64,000 nucleotides of DNA from Subdoligranulum variabile (GTDB lineage Bacteria > Bacillota > Clostridia > Oscillospirales > Ruminococcaceae). The DNA is taken from positions 151,728-215,727 of the forward strand of contig SFOX01000003.1 of assembly GCA_004552305.1 (NCBI GenBank). Reading direction: 5' to 3'. Below are positions 47,674-56,728 of the stretch, piece by piece (within the stretch, counting starts at the first letter, position 1; every line of letters begins with the position of its first letter). Under the pieces are notes generated by a model. The model was given only the letters and a program-made list of their open reading frames with translations, was not told where the DNA came from and did no database searches. Made by a program: the position numbers and the translations under genes.

Positions 47674-48316
47674 TAAACTTTTGGAAAAACTGGGCAGCGG
47701 GCGCGAGTACCGCGCGATGCGCCTGGAAGTGCGCAGCGCCGAGGGCGGGGACGATACCCGGCAGGAGGTTACCGGGTATGCAACGACCTTTAACCAGCCG
47801 TACCAGCTGTACGAGTTTGACATGGACGACGGCATCTACCGCGTGTTTGAGCAGGTTGACCCCCACGCCTTTGACGAGTGCGACATGAGCGACGTGATCA
47901 TGCAGTACGACCACGAGGGGCGGGTGTTTGCCCGCACCAAAAACGGCACCCTGCGCCTTGCACCGGATGAAAACGGTTTGCAGGTCACCGCCGAGCTTGG
48001 CGGCACCGAGATCGGGCGGCAGCTGTACGCCGAGATCAAGGGCGGCTACACCGACAAAATGAGTTTTGGCTTTGTGGTAGGCGAGGATAAGCGCGAGGTG
48101 ACCCGCGACCACGAAAACCACATTACCACCGTGATGCGCACCATCACAAAAATCAAAAAACTGTACGATGTAAGCGCCGTGAGCCTGCCGGCCAACGACG
48201 CCACGTCGATCAGCGCCCGAAAATTTACCGACGGAGTGATCGGGGAAATTAAAGCGGAGAGACTGAAAAGGGCGAATACCGCAAAAAAAATCAAACTGAC
48301 ACTTTTGGGGGTATGA
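47663..48316 (+). CDS. HK97-family prohead protease
   Basis: A 217-residue S78-type serine protease. GYATTFNQPYQLYEF at the start, the candidate catalytic histidine in MQYDHEGRVFARTKNGTL, and the serine in DKMSFGF lie in the known order. The ending YDVSAVSLPANDATSISAR is typical. It matures the capsid by cleaving the scaffold part of the major capsid protein. Confidence 0.9.
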   Translation: MENNKLLEKLGSGREYRAMRLEVRSAEGGDDTRQEVTGYATTFNQPYQLYEFDMDDGIYRVFEQVDPHAFDECDMSDVIMQYDHEGRVFARTKNGTLRLAPDENGLQVTAELGGTEIGRQLYAEIKGGYTDKMSFGFVVGEDKREVTRDHENHITTVMRTITKIKKLYDVSAVSLPANDATSISARKFTDGVIGEIKAERLKRANTAKKIKLTLLGV

Positions 48317-48322
48317 AAAAAA

Positions 48323-49510
48323 ATGAAAAAGAAACCCAACGAAATGAACATCACCGAGCTGCGCGTCCGCGCCGCTGAGATCCGCACCGAGGTAAACGCC
48401 GAGGGCGCCGACCTGGACGCGCTGGAAGCCGAAGCCAACGAAATTGCCCAGCGCATCGCGCAGTATGAAACTGAGCAGCGCCGCAAGGGCATTGCCGCCG
48501 TTGTTGCCGAGGGCGAGGGCACCCCGATGCCCGGCGCACCCGCAACCGGCGACAACGAGAGCCGCGCCGCCAACTTTGTGCAGACCCGCCGCGCCACCTT
48601 TGGCGCAGACGAAACCCGCGCCGTGATGCTGAGTGGCGGCAAGCTGGCTGCGCCCACCCGCGTGAACACCGAGATCCAGGACGGCGTCGGCGCCAGCGTC
48701 TCCAGCATCATCGATATGGTGTATGTCGAAAACTGCGAGGGCATGACCGCTGACCGTGTGCCGTATCTCAAGACCGGGACCGCTGCCGCCGATGCGCAGA
48801 CCGAGGGCAGTGCCGCAACCAACAAGGAACCTGCCTTTGATTATCTGGATATCACCCCGACCTGCGTTGCCGTGATCAGCTACATCACCAAGCAGGCGAA
48901 AAAGCAGACCCCCGTGAACTACTTCGCCAAGGTCCGCAGCCAGGCTTTGCTGAGCCTGCGCAAAAAGGCTGCCGAAGTCGTGACCGATGCGCTGAAAAAG
49001 AGCAAGATGGTCACCGAGCAGGCCGCCACCCTGGACGGGAACAAAAAGGGCGTGATCAACGAGAAAACCCTGCGCAACATTGCGCTTGCCTACGGCGGCG
49101 ATGAGAGCGTGGAGGGCGGCGCCGTGCTGTTTTTGAACAAGGCCGACCTGCTGGCGTTCGGCGATGTGCGCGGCACCAACGAGAAAAAGGCCGTGTACGA
49201 GGTCACCCCCGACGCCGCCAACCCCAACACCGGCACCATCAAGGACGGCGGTCTGACCGTGCGCTACTGCATCAACAGCAACCTGACCGCGCTGGCCGGC
49301 ACCGCGCAGACTTCCACCGCGCAGAAAACCATGTTCTACGGCGCACCCCGCTGCCTGAAGCTGGACCTTTTCAGCGATTATGAGATCGCCGTTTCGGAGG
49401 ATTTCGCCTTTGACAAGCTGATGGATACCATCCGCGGTGATGTGGAGCTGGGCGCCGATGTGATCGTGCCCGGCGGCTTTATCGCCGTGACTGTGCCCGC
49501 CCAGGGCTGA
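48323..49510 (+). CDS. Major capsid protein (HK97 fold)
   Basis: A 395-residue protein. Residues 1-80 form the helical scaffold-like delta region (ITELRVRAAEIRTEVNAEG, LEAEANEIAQRIAQYETEQ). The mature part starts near 85 (FVQTRRATFGADE) and has the HK97 features SIIDMVYVENCEGMTADRVPYL, EPAFDYLDITPTCVAV and a C-terminal AVSEDFAFDKLMDTIRGDVELGADV. Strong codon bias fits an abundant protein. Confidence 0.9.
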   Translation: MKKKPNEMNITELRVRAAEIRTEVNAEGADLDALEAEANEIAQRIAQYETEQRRKGIAAVVAEGEGTPMPGAPATGDNESRAANFVQTRRATFGADETRAVMLSGGKLAAPTRVNTEIQDGVGASVSSIIDMVYVENCEGMTADRVPYLKTGTAAADAQTEGSAATNKEPAFDYLDITPTCVAVISYITKQAKKQTPVNYFAKVRSQALLSLRKKAAEVVTDALKKSKMVTEQAATLDGNKKGVINEKTLRNIALAYGGDESVEGGAVLFLNKADLLAFGDVRGTNEKKAVYEVTPDAANPNTGTIKDGGLTVRYCINSNLTALAGTAQTSTAQKTMFYGAPRCLKLDLFSDYEIAVSEDFAFDKLMDTIRGDVELGADVIVPGGFIAVTVPAQG

Positions 49511-49530
49511 TGCCGAGGAGGTGACGACCC

Positions 49531-49806
49531 GTGCGGGAGCAGGTAAAACTGGCGCTGCGCATCACGACCGATGCGTTTGACGGCGAGATCAACGATTTGA
49601 TAGAGGCCGCGCTCGGCGATTTACAGCTGGCAGGCGTCAACGCTTTTTTGCACCGCGAGGATGCGCTGATCCGGCGGGCCGTTACCACCTACTGCAAAGC
49701 CCACTTTGGGCAGCCCGACAACTACGCGCAGCTCAAGGCCGCCTACGATGAGCAAAAAGCCCAGCTGATGGTTGCCACCGACTACACGGATTGGGGGGAT
49801 GGGTGA
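49531..49806 (+). CDS. Head-tail connector protein (gp6-like)
   Basis: A 91-residue helical protein from GTG 49531 after GAGGAGGTGA. VKLALRITTDAFDGEINDLIEAALGDLQLAGV and AVTTYCKAHFGQPDNYAQLKAAYDEQK match the small DNA-packaging connectors that sit under the portal in HK97-like phages. Confidence 0.8.
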   Translation: MREQVKLALRITTDAFDGEINDLIEAALGDLQLAGVNAFLHREDALIRRAVTTYCKAHFGQPDNYAQLKAAYDEQKAQLMVATDYTDWGDG

Positions 49807-50108
49807 TGGATCGCAGCCACGTTGCACAGCTGATCGCTGTGACTTGCAAGCAGGATGCCATTGCCCAGCAGGTAAAAGCCGAAACTGCCCGCGAGGTATT
49901 TTGCCACGTTGCGAGCGTGTCGGCGGCAGAGTTTTTTGACGCCGGGCGCAGCGGACTGCGCGCCGCGTTGAAAATTACCGTATTTGATGCCGACTACCAC
50001 GGAGAGAGCATCGCCGTGGTGGACGGTGTGCGGTACGGCATTTACCGCACCTACCGCGCCAAGGGCGAGCAGGTGGAGCTGTATCTGGAGGAAAAAGCCG
50101 GGGTATGA
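49806..50108 (+). CDS. Head closure / head-tail adaptor protein
   Basis: A 100-residue beta-rich protein from ATG 49806 (GGTGATGG, overlapping the connector stop by one base). The segment EFFDAGRSGLRAALKITVFDADYHGE and YGIYRTYRAKGEQVELYLEEK resemble head closure proteins of the SPP1 gp16/HK97 type. It ends in an ATGA overlap. Confidence 0.7.
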   Translation: MDRSHVAQLIAVTCKQDAIAQQVKAETAREVFCHVASVSAAEFFDAGRSGLRAALKITVFDADYHGESIAVVDGVRYGIYRTYRAKGEQVELYLEEKAGV

Positions 50109-50479
50109 GTTACCGAGTGGATGATTTGAGCCGCGAGGTAAAAGCCCAGCTGCAGGCATACTGCGACGAGGTGACCGAGGCGGTAAAAGCCGAGGTGGAC
50201 ACCGTTGCCGAGGAGTGTCTGCAGGAGATCAAGGCGAACAGCCCCGTGCGCACCGGGCGCTACCGCAAGGGATGGCGCAAAGAGGTTAGCTATGAGAGCC
50301 GGGACGACATCCGCATTACGGTGCGGAATAAGCCGTACCCGGGGCTTACCCACCTGTTGGAAAACGGACACGCCAAGGCAGGCGGCGGACGGGTGGAGGG
50401 CATCCCCCACATTAAGCCAGCCGAACTGCACGCGGCGGAAAAGCTGGCGGACAAGGTAAAGGTGAGGCTGAAAAAATGA
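50105..50479 (+). CDS. HK97 gp10-like tail completion protein
   Basis: A 124-residue protein. EVDTVAEECLQEIKANSPVRTGRYRKGW is the conserved helix-turn of HK97 gp10-type proteins, followed by beta strands (IRITVRNKPYPGLTHLLENGH). It caps the head-tail joint. Coupled by ATGA overlaps on both sides. Confidence 0.85.
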   Translation: MSYRVDDLSREVKAQLQAYCDEVTEAVKAEVDTVAEECLQEIKANSPVRTGRYRKGWRKEVSYESRDDIRITVRNKPYPGLTHLLENGHAKAGGGRVEGIPHIKPAELHAAEKLADKVKVRLKK

Positions 50480-50790
50480 GCTTGCAAGTTTTGGCGGAGC
50501 AGCTGAAAACCAGCGGGCTGCCGGTATCCTACCGACAGTGGGAAAAAGGCAACGCCCCGGCGCCGCCGTATCTGCTTTACTATGAGCAAAGCACCGAGAG
50601 CCTGATGGCGGACGGCGGCAACTATTACCGCTATAAGCGGGTAACGGTGGAGTTGTACACCCGCCTGAAAGAGTGGGAAACCGAGCAGGCGCTGGAAAGC
50701 GCCCTTGCGCCCTACCACTGGAAAAAAACCGCCGAGCTTTGGCTTGAGGACCAAAAAATGTATATGACCACTTACGAAATCGAGGTGTAA
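50476..50790 (+). CDS. Tail terminator-like protein
   Basis: A 104-residue protein. Its place between gp10-like and major tail genes, its length and its pattern (LPVSYRQWEKGNAPAPPYLLYYEQ, YKRVTVELYTRLKEWETEQALESAL) fit the tail terminator/joining proteins of siphoviruses. Direct motif evidence is modest. Confidence 0.65.
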   Translation: MSLQVLAEQLKTSGLPVSYRQWEKGNAPAPPYLLYYEQSTESLMADGGNYYRYKRVTVELYTRLKEWETEQALESALAPYHWKKTAELWLEDQKMYMTTYEIEV

Positions 50791-50792
50791 AA

Positions 50793-51377
50793 ATGTCCGA
50801 AACTACCGACAAAAACAAGGTACACTACGACCTTAAAAACGTCTTTGTGGCGCTTTTGACGGTTGACGAAAGCGGCACGGTCACCTTTGGCACGCCGAAG
50901 CGTATGCCGGGCGCCATCGGTATGGATCTGAGCGCCCAGGGCGATACCGTTAAGCTGCGCGCCGACGGCATCGACTACTACAAAAACACCAGCAACTCCG
51001 GCTACAGCGGCAACCTGACGATGGCGATGGTGCCTGACTGGTTCCGCGAGGAGTTTTTGGGGCAGACGCTTTCCACCACCGACAAGGTGCTGGTGGAAAA
51101 CGCCGTGACCGACCAGCCCAAGGCGTTTGCGCTGCTGTATGAGTTCGACGGAGACGCCAAGGCGCGCCGCCATGTGCTGTACAACTGCCTTGCCAACCGC
51201 CCCAACGTGGCGGGCGAAAACAAGGACAGCCAGCGCGAGGCGGACACCGAGGAGCTGGCGCTGGATTGCAGCGCCCTGCCGGACGGCCGCGTGAAGGCCA
51301 GCACCACCGCGGGTACGCCGGAAAGCGTGTACAACGCCTGGACTACCAAGGTCTGGATGGGCGACACCGTCGCCTGA
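50793..51377 (+). CDS. Major tail protein (phi13 type)
   Basis: A 194-residue tail tube protein. HYDLKNVFVALLTVDESGTVTFGTPKRMPGAIGMDL near the start and the repeated beta pattern to the end fit phi13-type major tail proteins of Firmicutes siphoviruses. It is followed by tail chaperones and a tape measure gene, as expected. Confidence 0.85.
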   Translation: MSETTDKNKVHYDLKNVFVALLTVDESGTVTFGTPKRMPGAIGMDLSAQGDTVKLRADGIDYYKNTSNSGYSGNLTMAMVPDWFREEFLGQTLSTTDKVLVENAVTDQPKAFALLYEFDGDAKARRHVLYNCLANRPNVAGENKDSQREADTEELALDCSALPDGRVKASTTAGTPESVYNAWTTKVWMGDTVA

Positions 51378-51391
51378 GAGGTGCCGAGAAA

Positions 51392-51772
51392 ATGGAGAAA
51401 ACCATAAGCATTGACGGGGTGGACGTTACCTTTAAGGCGACCGCCCTGACCCCACGCTTGTACCGCCACAAATTCGGGCGGGATATGGTGCGCGACCTCA
51501 ACCGTCTGCGCGACGCGTATACCAAGGCTGCCGCCCTGCCGGAGGACGCCGACGACGAAACCCGGCTGGACGCCCAGCTGGATGCCGTGGACCTGGAAAT
51601 TTTTGAAAATGCTGCCTACATTATGGCGCGGCAGGCGGACGAAACCATGCCCGCCGACCCCGATGTGTGGCTGGACGGCTTTACCACCTTTAGCATTTAC
51701 AAGATTCTGCCCCACATCCTGGAGCTGTGGGCGGTAAACCAGCAGACCACGGCAACCCCTAAAAAAAAATAA
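51392..51772 (+). CDS. Tail assembly chaperone (gpG analogue)
   Basis: From ATG 51392 the zero-frame product is 126 residues (ISIDGVDVTFKATALTPRLYRHKFGRD, then helices ending ELWAVNQQTTATPKKK). It ends in nine A followed by TAA. The gene lies between major tail and tape measure, the place of the lambda G/T chaperone pair. A fraction of ribosomes is expected to slip -1 at the A-run and extend into the T-like part. Confidence 0.82.
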   Translation: MEKTISIDGVDVTFKATALTPRLYRHKFGRDMVRDLNRLRDAYTKAAALPEDADDETRLDAQLDAVDLEIFENAAYIMARQADETMPADPDVWLDGFTTFSIYKILPHILELWAVNQQTTATPKKK

Positions 51773-51954
51773 GAGCCACCGTCCGAGAGGAGACGGGCTC
51801 GACCTTTATGCTGCGTTGTACCCAACTGGGGCTGACGCGGGACGACCTGGCCGATATGACTATGGGCATGGTGTACGATCTTTTGATCGAGCGTGCCAAC
51901 GACAATGAGCAATACAGCTACCGCGCCACGCAGCAGGATTTTGACAACTTTTGA
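51769..51954 (+). CDS. Tail assembly chaperone extension (gpT analogue) reached by -1 frameshift
   Basis: The -1 frame is open through the A9 run (51761-51769) to the TGA at 51952-51954. It encodes about 60 residues (TGSTFMLRCTQLGLTRDDLADM, then TMGMVYDLLIERANDNEQY), a typical second half of Gram-positive phage gpGT fusions. The nearest ATG (51808) lacks a ribosome site, supporting frameshift expression rather than a separate start. Confidence 0.75.
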   Translation: MRATVREETGSTFMLRCTQLGLTRDDLADMTMGMVYDLLIERANDNEQYSYRATQQDFDNF

Positions 51955-51962
51955 TGCGGGGC

Positions 51963-51979
51963 GTGTCCACAGCGGACAC
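51963..51979 (+). repeat. Dispersed palindrome site 6 (GTGTCC-ACAGC-GGACAC)
   Basis: In the 56-bp gap between the tail chaperone and the tape measure gene. Confidence 0.75.
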
Positions 51980-52010
51980 GCCCTATTTTTGCAAAAAGGA
52001 GGTGGTCACC

Positions 52011-54248
52011 GTGGCCGACAGAATCAAGGGCATTACCGTTGAGATCGGCGGCGATACTACCGGCTTAAATAAGGCGCTGAGCGGCGTAAACAAAAAAATC
52101 AAGAGCACCCAGAGCCAGCTCAAGGACGTGGAACGCCTTTTGAAGATGGATCCCGGCAACGTTAAACTGCTGGAGCAAAAACAGCGGCTTTTGTCCGGCG
52201 CGGTGGAGGAAACCAAAACCAAGCTGGACGCCTTAAAGGACGCCGAAAAGCAGGTGCAGCAGCAGTTTAAAGACGGCATCATCAACCAGAGCCAGATGGA
52301 CGCCTTTAACCGTGAGATGGCGGCTACCCAGCAGGCGTTTGACGATGCCACCGAAAAGGCACGGGATTTCGGCAGCGTGACCGCCCAGCAGCTGCAGATC
52401 GCCGGGGAGAAAATCAGCGCCGTGGGCGATAAGGTGAGCGACTTTGGCGAAAAGCTGCTGCCTGCCACTGCCGCCGTGGGTGCCGTGGGCACTGCCGCCG
52501 TGGCTGCCTTTAATGAGCTGGATGAGGGGTACGATACCATCATCAAGAAAACGGGTGCCACCGGCGATGCGCTGGACGGGCTGCAGGGGAGTATGCGCAA
52601 CGTGCTGGGCAAGCTGCCCACCGATGCCGCCACGGCGGGCATTGCCATCGGCGAGGTAAACACCCGCTTTGGTGTTACCGGCGACGTGCTGGAGCAGCTT
52701 TCGGCGGATTTTATCCGTTTTGCCGAAATCAACGAAACGGACGTAAACAGCAGCATTGATGCGGTGGATGCCATTATGCGCAAATACGGCATCGATGCGA
52801 GCGAAACGGGCAGCGTGCTGGGGCTTTTGACAAAAGCCGGGCAGGACACCGGCATCAGCATGGACACGCTGACAAACGCCCTGAACACCAACGGCGCAAC
52901 CCTCAAAGAGATGGGGCTGGACCTTACCGGCAGCGTAAACCTGCTGGCGCAGTTTGAGGCAAACGGCGTGGATGCCACGGCGGCACTGGCAGGGCTGAAA
53001 AAAGCCCAGCAGAACGCCACCGCCGACGGGCGCACGCTGGGGGACGCGCTTGGCGAAACGGTGGAAAAAATCAAAAATACCGCCGACGAAACCAAGGCGC
53101 TGCAGATCGCCACCGAACTGTTTGGCAGAAAAGGCGCTGCCGAAATGACGCAGGCCATCCGCGAGGGGCGTGTGTCGGTGGATGACTTGAGCAGCAGCCT
53201 GGGCGACTACGCCGACACCGTGCAGAGTACATTTGAGGCGACCCTCGACCCGCCCGACCAAGCCAAGGTGGCGCTGAACAATTTAAAGATTGCCGGTGCC
53301 GAGCTGGGTGCGACCATTATGGATACGCTGGCGCCCATCCTTGCCGATCTGGTGGAAAAGGTGAAAGCCTTTGCCGCGTGGTTTACCAACCTCGACGACG
53401 GGCAAAAGCAGATGATCGTCACCATCGGCGCGGTGGTTGCCGCGCTGGGTCCCGCACTGATTGCCATCGACAAGGTGATCGGCGGGGTGGGTACGGTGGT
53501 ATCGGTCTTGGGGAAGGTGACGGGCTTTGTGACCGGGACGCTGATCCCTGTTGTGGGCGCGGTGCCGCTGGCGATCGCCGGGGTGATTTTGGCAATTGCC
53601 GTATTCGGCGACCAGATCCAAGCCGTGCTGCAGGCGGTGGATAACTTCCTGCAGGGCGTTTTTGCGGTGGATTTTACCAACGTTTTCGGTCCCGTATTGG
53701 GCGAGGCGCTGAATGTGTTTTTTGCCAACGTGAGCAATATCTGGGATGCGGTAAAAGGTGTTTTTAACGGCATCATTGATTTTGTGCGCGGCGTATTTAC
53801 CGGGGAGTGGGAGCGCGCGTGGAACGGTGTGAAAGAGATTTTCGGCGGCATTTTTGATGGGCTGGCGGCGCTGGTAAAAGCCCCGCTGAATGCGATCATT
53901 GGGCTGGTGAATACCGCCATCAACGGTGTAAACGGCGTGATCGGCACGCTGAACAAGCTGCCCGGCGTAAATATCGGCACCATCGGCAGCATACCGTACC
54001 TTGCCAAGGGCGGCATTGTTGCCAAGGGCAGCGCCATTGTGGGCGAGGCCGGACCGGAGCTGTTGACGGTGGCGAACGGACGCACCGTTGTGCAGCCGCT
54101 GACCAACAACACCAGCAACACCGCCAACTATGGCGGCGTGACCATCAACGTATACCCCGCGCAGGGGCAGGATGCCGAGAGCATCGCCGACTGCGTGATG
54201 GATAAGATCCAGCACGCAGTGGACAGAAACGGAGCGGTGTGGGCATGA
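52011..54248 (+). CDS. Tail tape measure protein
   Basis: The GTG at 52011 with AAAGGAGGTG upstream gives 745 residues; the frame is open to 51951 but the extension crosses a dispersed palindrome and lacks a ribosome site. N-terminal coiled coil (GLNKALSGVNKKIKSTQSQLKDVERLL, about 20-130), a TMP domain with AVGTAAVAAFNELDEGYDTIIKK, hydrophobic segments near 460-540, and a C-terminus with GSAIVGEAGPELLTVANG typical of phage TMPs. It sets tail length and helps DNA passage. Three-quarters of the tail gene region follow. Confidence 0.92.
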   Translation: MADRIKGITVEIGGDTTGLNKALSGVNKKIKSTQSQLKDVERLLKMDPGNVKLLEQKQRLLSGAVEETKTKLDALKDAEKQVQQQFKDGIINQSQMDAFNREMAATQQAFDDATEKARDFGSVTAQQLQIAGEKISAVGDKVSDFGEKLLPATAAVGAVGTAAVAAFNELDEGYDTIIKKTGATGDALDGLQGSMRNVLGKLPTDAATAGIAIGEVNTRFGVTGDVLEQLSADFIRFAEINETDVNSSIDAVDAIMRKYGIDASETGSVLGLLTKAGQDTGISMDTLTNALNTNGATLKEMGLDLTGSVNLLAQFEANGVDATAALAGLKKAQQNATADGRTLGDALGETVEKIKNTADETKALQIATELFGRKGAAEMTQAIREGRVSVDDLSSSLGDYADTVQSTFEATLDPPDQAKVALNNLKIAGAELGATIMDTLAPILADLVEKVKAFAAWFTNLDDGQKQMIVTIGAVVAALGPALIAIDKVIGGVGTVVSVLGKVTGFVTGTLIPVVGAVPLAIAGVILAIAVFGDQIQAVLQAVDNFLQGVFAVDFTNVFGPVLGEALNVFFANVSNIWDAVKGVFNGIIDFVRGVFTGEWERAWNGVKEIFGGIFDGLAALVKAPLNAIIGLVNTAINGVNGVIGTLNKLPGVNIGTIGSIPYLAKGGIVAKGSAIVGEAGPELLTVANGRTVVQPLTNNTSNTANYGGVTINVYPAQGQDAESIADCVMDKIQHAVDRNGAVWA

Positions 54249-54952
54249 ATAAGATCATTTTTAACGGGTATGCCAGCACCGACTTTGGGCTGGTGGTGGA
54301 CGGCAGCAATACCCACAACGCGCCCGAGCGCGATGTAACACCGCTGGAAGTCCCGGGGCGCAACGGCACCCTGACGCTGGACGGCGGGCGGTGGAAAAAC
54401 TGCGACCTGACCTACGACGCCTTTGTGTATGGCACAAACTGGGCAGAAAAGGCAGCCGCCGTGCGTGCCTGGCTGCTGGCGCAGACGGGATACCACCGGC
54501 TGGAGGATACCTACCACCCGGATGAGTACCGGCTGGCGCGCTTTAACGGCGGTGTGCAGTGGGAGGCGGACAGCCTTGCCCGCTGCGCCAAAACCACGCT
54601 GGCGTTTACCTGCTGGCCGCAGCGATTTTTAAAAAGCGGCGAGGCGGCGTTGACCGTAACCAACGGGCAGACGCTGACAAACCCCACGTTGTACCCCGCA
54701 AAGCCGCTGCTGCGGCTGACAGTAACAGACACGGCAAAGCTGAGCGTAGGTAGCGTGCAGCTGCGCATTACCGGCTACAGCGGCACCCTGCTGCTGGACT
54801 GCGAAAACCAAAACGCCTACGCCGAGGGGAAAAATTTAAACCGATATGTAGATGCGCCGGAGTTCCCGGTGCTGGGCGCAGGTGACACAACAATGGCATG
54901 GGAGGGCGGCATCAGCGCCGTGGAAATTACACCGAGGTGGTGGAGCTTATGA
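54245..54952 (+). CDS. Distal tail protein (Dit)
   Basis: A 235-residue protein from ATG 54245. IIFNGYASTDFGLVVDGSNTHNAPERDV and VPGRNGTLTLDGGRWKNCDLTYDAFV match the conserved N-terminal half of Dit proteins, which join the tail tube to the baseplate or fibre. The C-terminal half is variable. ATGA overlaps on both sides. Confidence 0.85.
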   Translation: MNKIIFNGYASTDFGLVVDGSNTHNAPERDVTPLEVPGRNGTLTLDGGRWKNCDLTYDAFVYGTNWAEKAAAVRAWLLAQTGYHRLEDTYHPDEYRLARFNGGVQWEADSLARCAKTTLAFTCWPQRFLKSGEAALTVTNGQTLTNPTLYPAKPLLRLTVTDTAKLSVGSVQLRITGYSGTLLLDCENQNAYAEGKNLNRYVDAPEFPVLGAGDTTMAWEGGISAVEITPRWWSL

Positions 54953-56706
54953 CGCCAAGATTATACGATGGCAGCACCGGCTTTAACGGCAACGGCATCG
55001 GCGCGCTGCCGGACTGCGTAAGCTGCACCGTTACCGAGCAGCGAAACGGCAGCTTTGAGCTGGCGCTGGAGTACCCGGTGGACGGACTGCACTACGAGAG
55101 CCTGCGGCAGCGGGCTTTGGTGCGCGCCAAGCCCAACCCCTTTGCGGAGGAGCAGTATTTCCGCATCTACAAGATCAGCCGCCCGATGAACGGCATCGTT
55201 ACGGTGTACGCGCGGCATATCAGCTATGATTTAAGCGGCGTGCCGGTGGCACCCTGCAGCGCCAACCGCGCCAGCACGGCGCTGGCTGCTTTGCGGGATG
55301 CTGCTGCCGTACCCTGCGATTTTACGCTGTGGACGGACAAAAACACGCAGGCGGACTTTGCCGTTACCAAGCCGCGCAGTATGCGAAGCGCCCTGGGCGG
55401 GGCAGACGGCAGTATTTTGGAGGTGTACGGCGGCGAGTTTGAGTGGGACAATACCACCGTAAAGCTGCACAGCAGCCGCGGGCAGGACCGGGGCGTGAGC
55501 ATCCGGTACGGCAAAAACCTGTTGGATGTAAAGCAGGAGGAAAACTGCGCCGAGCTGTACACCGGCATTTACCCCTACTACGCCGACAGCGAGGGCGCCA
55601 TCACCCTGTTGCCCGAAAAAATTGTAAATGCACCCGGCACCTACGATTTTACGCGGGTGCTGACGGTGGATTTAAGCGCCGAGTTTGAGGATACCCCCAG
55701 CGCCGAGGCACTGCGCGAGGCTGCCGAAAAGTACATTGAGACCAACCGCATCGGTGTGCCGGCGGTGAGCCTTACCGTAAGCTTTGCCCAGCTGGAGCAA
55801 ACGGAGGAATACAAAAACCTTGCTTTGCTGGAGCGGGTGGGCTTGTGCGATACCGTGCATGTGCGCTTTGAGCGCCTGGGGGTGCAGGCTGACGCCAAGG
55901 TGATCACCACCACCTACAATGTGTTGCAGGACCGCTACGCCAGCGTGGAGCTGGGCGACGCCAAGACCACGCTGGCCGATACGGTAAGCGGCATTGCGCA
56001 GGACACCCAGCAGGCGGTGGACAAAACCAAGAGCGTGCTGGAAAAGGCAATCGACCGGGCAACGCAGCTGATCACCGGTAACCTGGGCGGACACGTTGTG
56101 CTGCACACCGGCGCGGACGGGACGCCCGACGAGCTGCTGATCATGGATACCACCGACATCAACACGGCCACCAAGGTCTGGCGGTACAATTTGAGCGGGT
56201 GGGGTTACAGCAATACCGGCTATAACGGGCAGTACCGCCTTGCCGCCACGATGGACGGCGCCATCAACGCCGATTTTATTACCGTTGGAGCTTTGAGTGC
56301 AAACCTGATTAAGACCGGCGTGCTGAATGGCAACTTGATTCAAGCGGGCATATTGCAGGATAACCGCGGGGGCGTTTTCTTTCGGTTTGATGTGGAAGGT
56401 GGCAGCGCATATGTTAACGGCACGTTTGAAAGCACCGATAACTCCGGAAAAAGCAAGCTTTCCAACGCTAACGGCGCGGTTACCCTGTACCGTTTGGGCG
56501 GCGACCAGAAAATCGGTTTGCGGATGTATCAGGGTACCGCCGATGGCTGCAACATTGATTTGTACGATTATAAGTCGGGCAAACGAACTGTGAGTATTGA
56601 GGGCGGTAACGGGTACGGATACTTTAGGACGCTGAAGCTCTGGGCCGAGGATGGCAGCGAGCGCACCCTGTATTGCGCGTCCGACGGCACGGTGCGTTGG
56701 CAGTAA
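54949..56706 (+). CDS. Tail-associated (Tal) protein, prophage endopeptidase tail type
   Basis: A 585-residue protein from ATG 54949. The first about 370 residues show the gp27-like fold of Gram-positive phage Tal proteins (VSCTVTEQRNGSFELALEYPVDG, YFRIYKISRPMNGIVTVYARHISYDLSGVP, LGGADGSILEVYGGEFEWDN). The central and C-terminal parts (FITVGALSANLIKTGVLNGNLI, beta-rich repeats) are structural. No clear hydrolase motif is seen. It forms the tail tip hub. Confidence 0.82.
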   Translation: MTPRLYDGSTGFNGNGIGALPDCVSCTVTEQRNGSFELALEYPVDGLHYESLRQRALVRAKPNPFAEEQYFRIYKISRPMNGIVTVYARHISYDLSGVPVAPCSANRASTALAALRDAAAVPCDFTLWTDKNTQADFAVTKPRSMRSALGGADGSILEVYGGEFEWDNTTVKLHSSRGQDRGVSIRYGKNLLDVKQEENCAELYTGIYPYYADSEGAITLLPEKIVNAPGTYDFTRVLTVDLSAEFEDTPSAEALREAAEKYIETNRIGVPAVSLTVSFAQLEQTEEYKNLALLERVGLCDTVHVRFERLGVQADAKVITTTYNVLQDRYASVELGDAKTTLADTVSGIAQDTQQAVDKTKSVLEKAIDRATQLITGNLGGHVVLHTGADGTPDELLIMDTTDINTATKVWRYNLSGWGYSNTGYNGQYRLAATMDGAINADFITVGALSANLIKTGVLNGNLIQAGILQDNRGGVFFRFDVEGGSAYVNGTFESTDNSGKSKLSNANGAVTLYRLGGDQKIGLRMYQGTADGCNIDLYDYKSGKRTVSIEGGNGYGYFRTLKLWAEDGSERTLYCASDGTVRWQ

Positions 56707-56728
56707 GGATAGGAGGGATAATTAAAAA

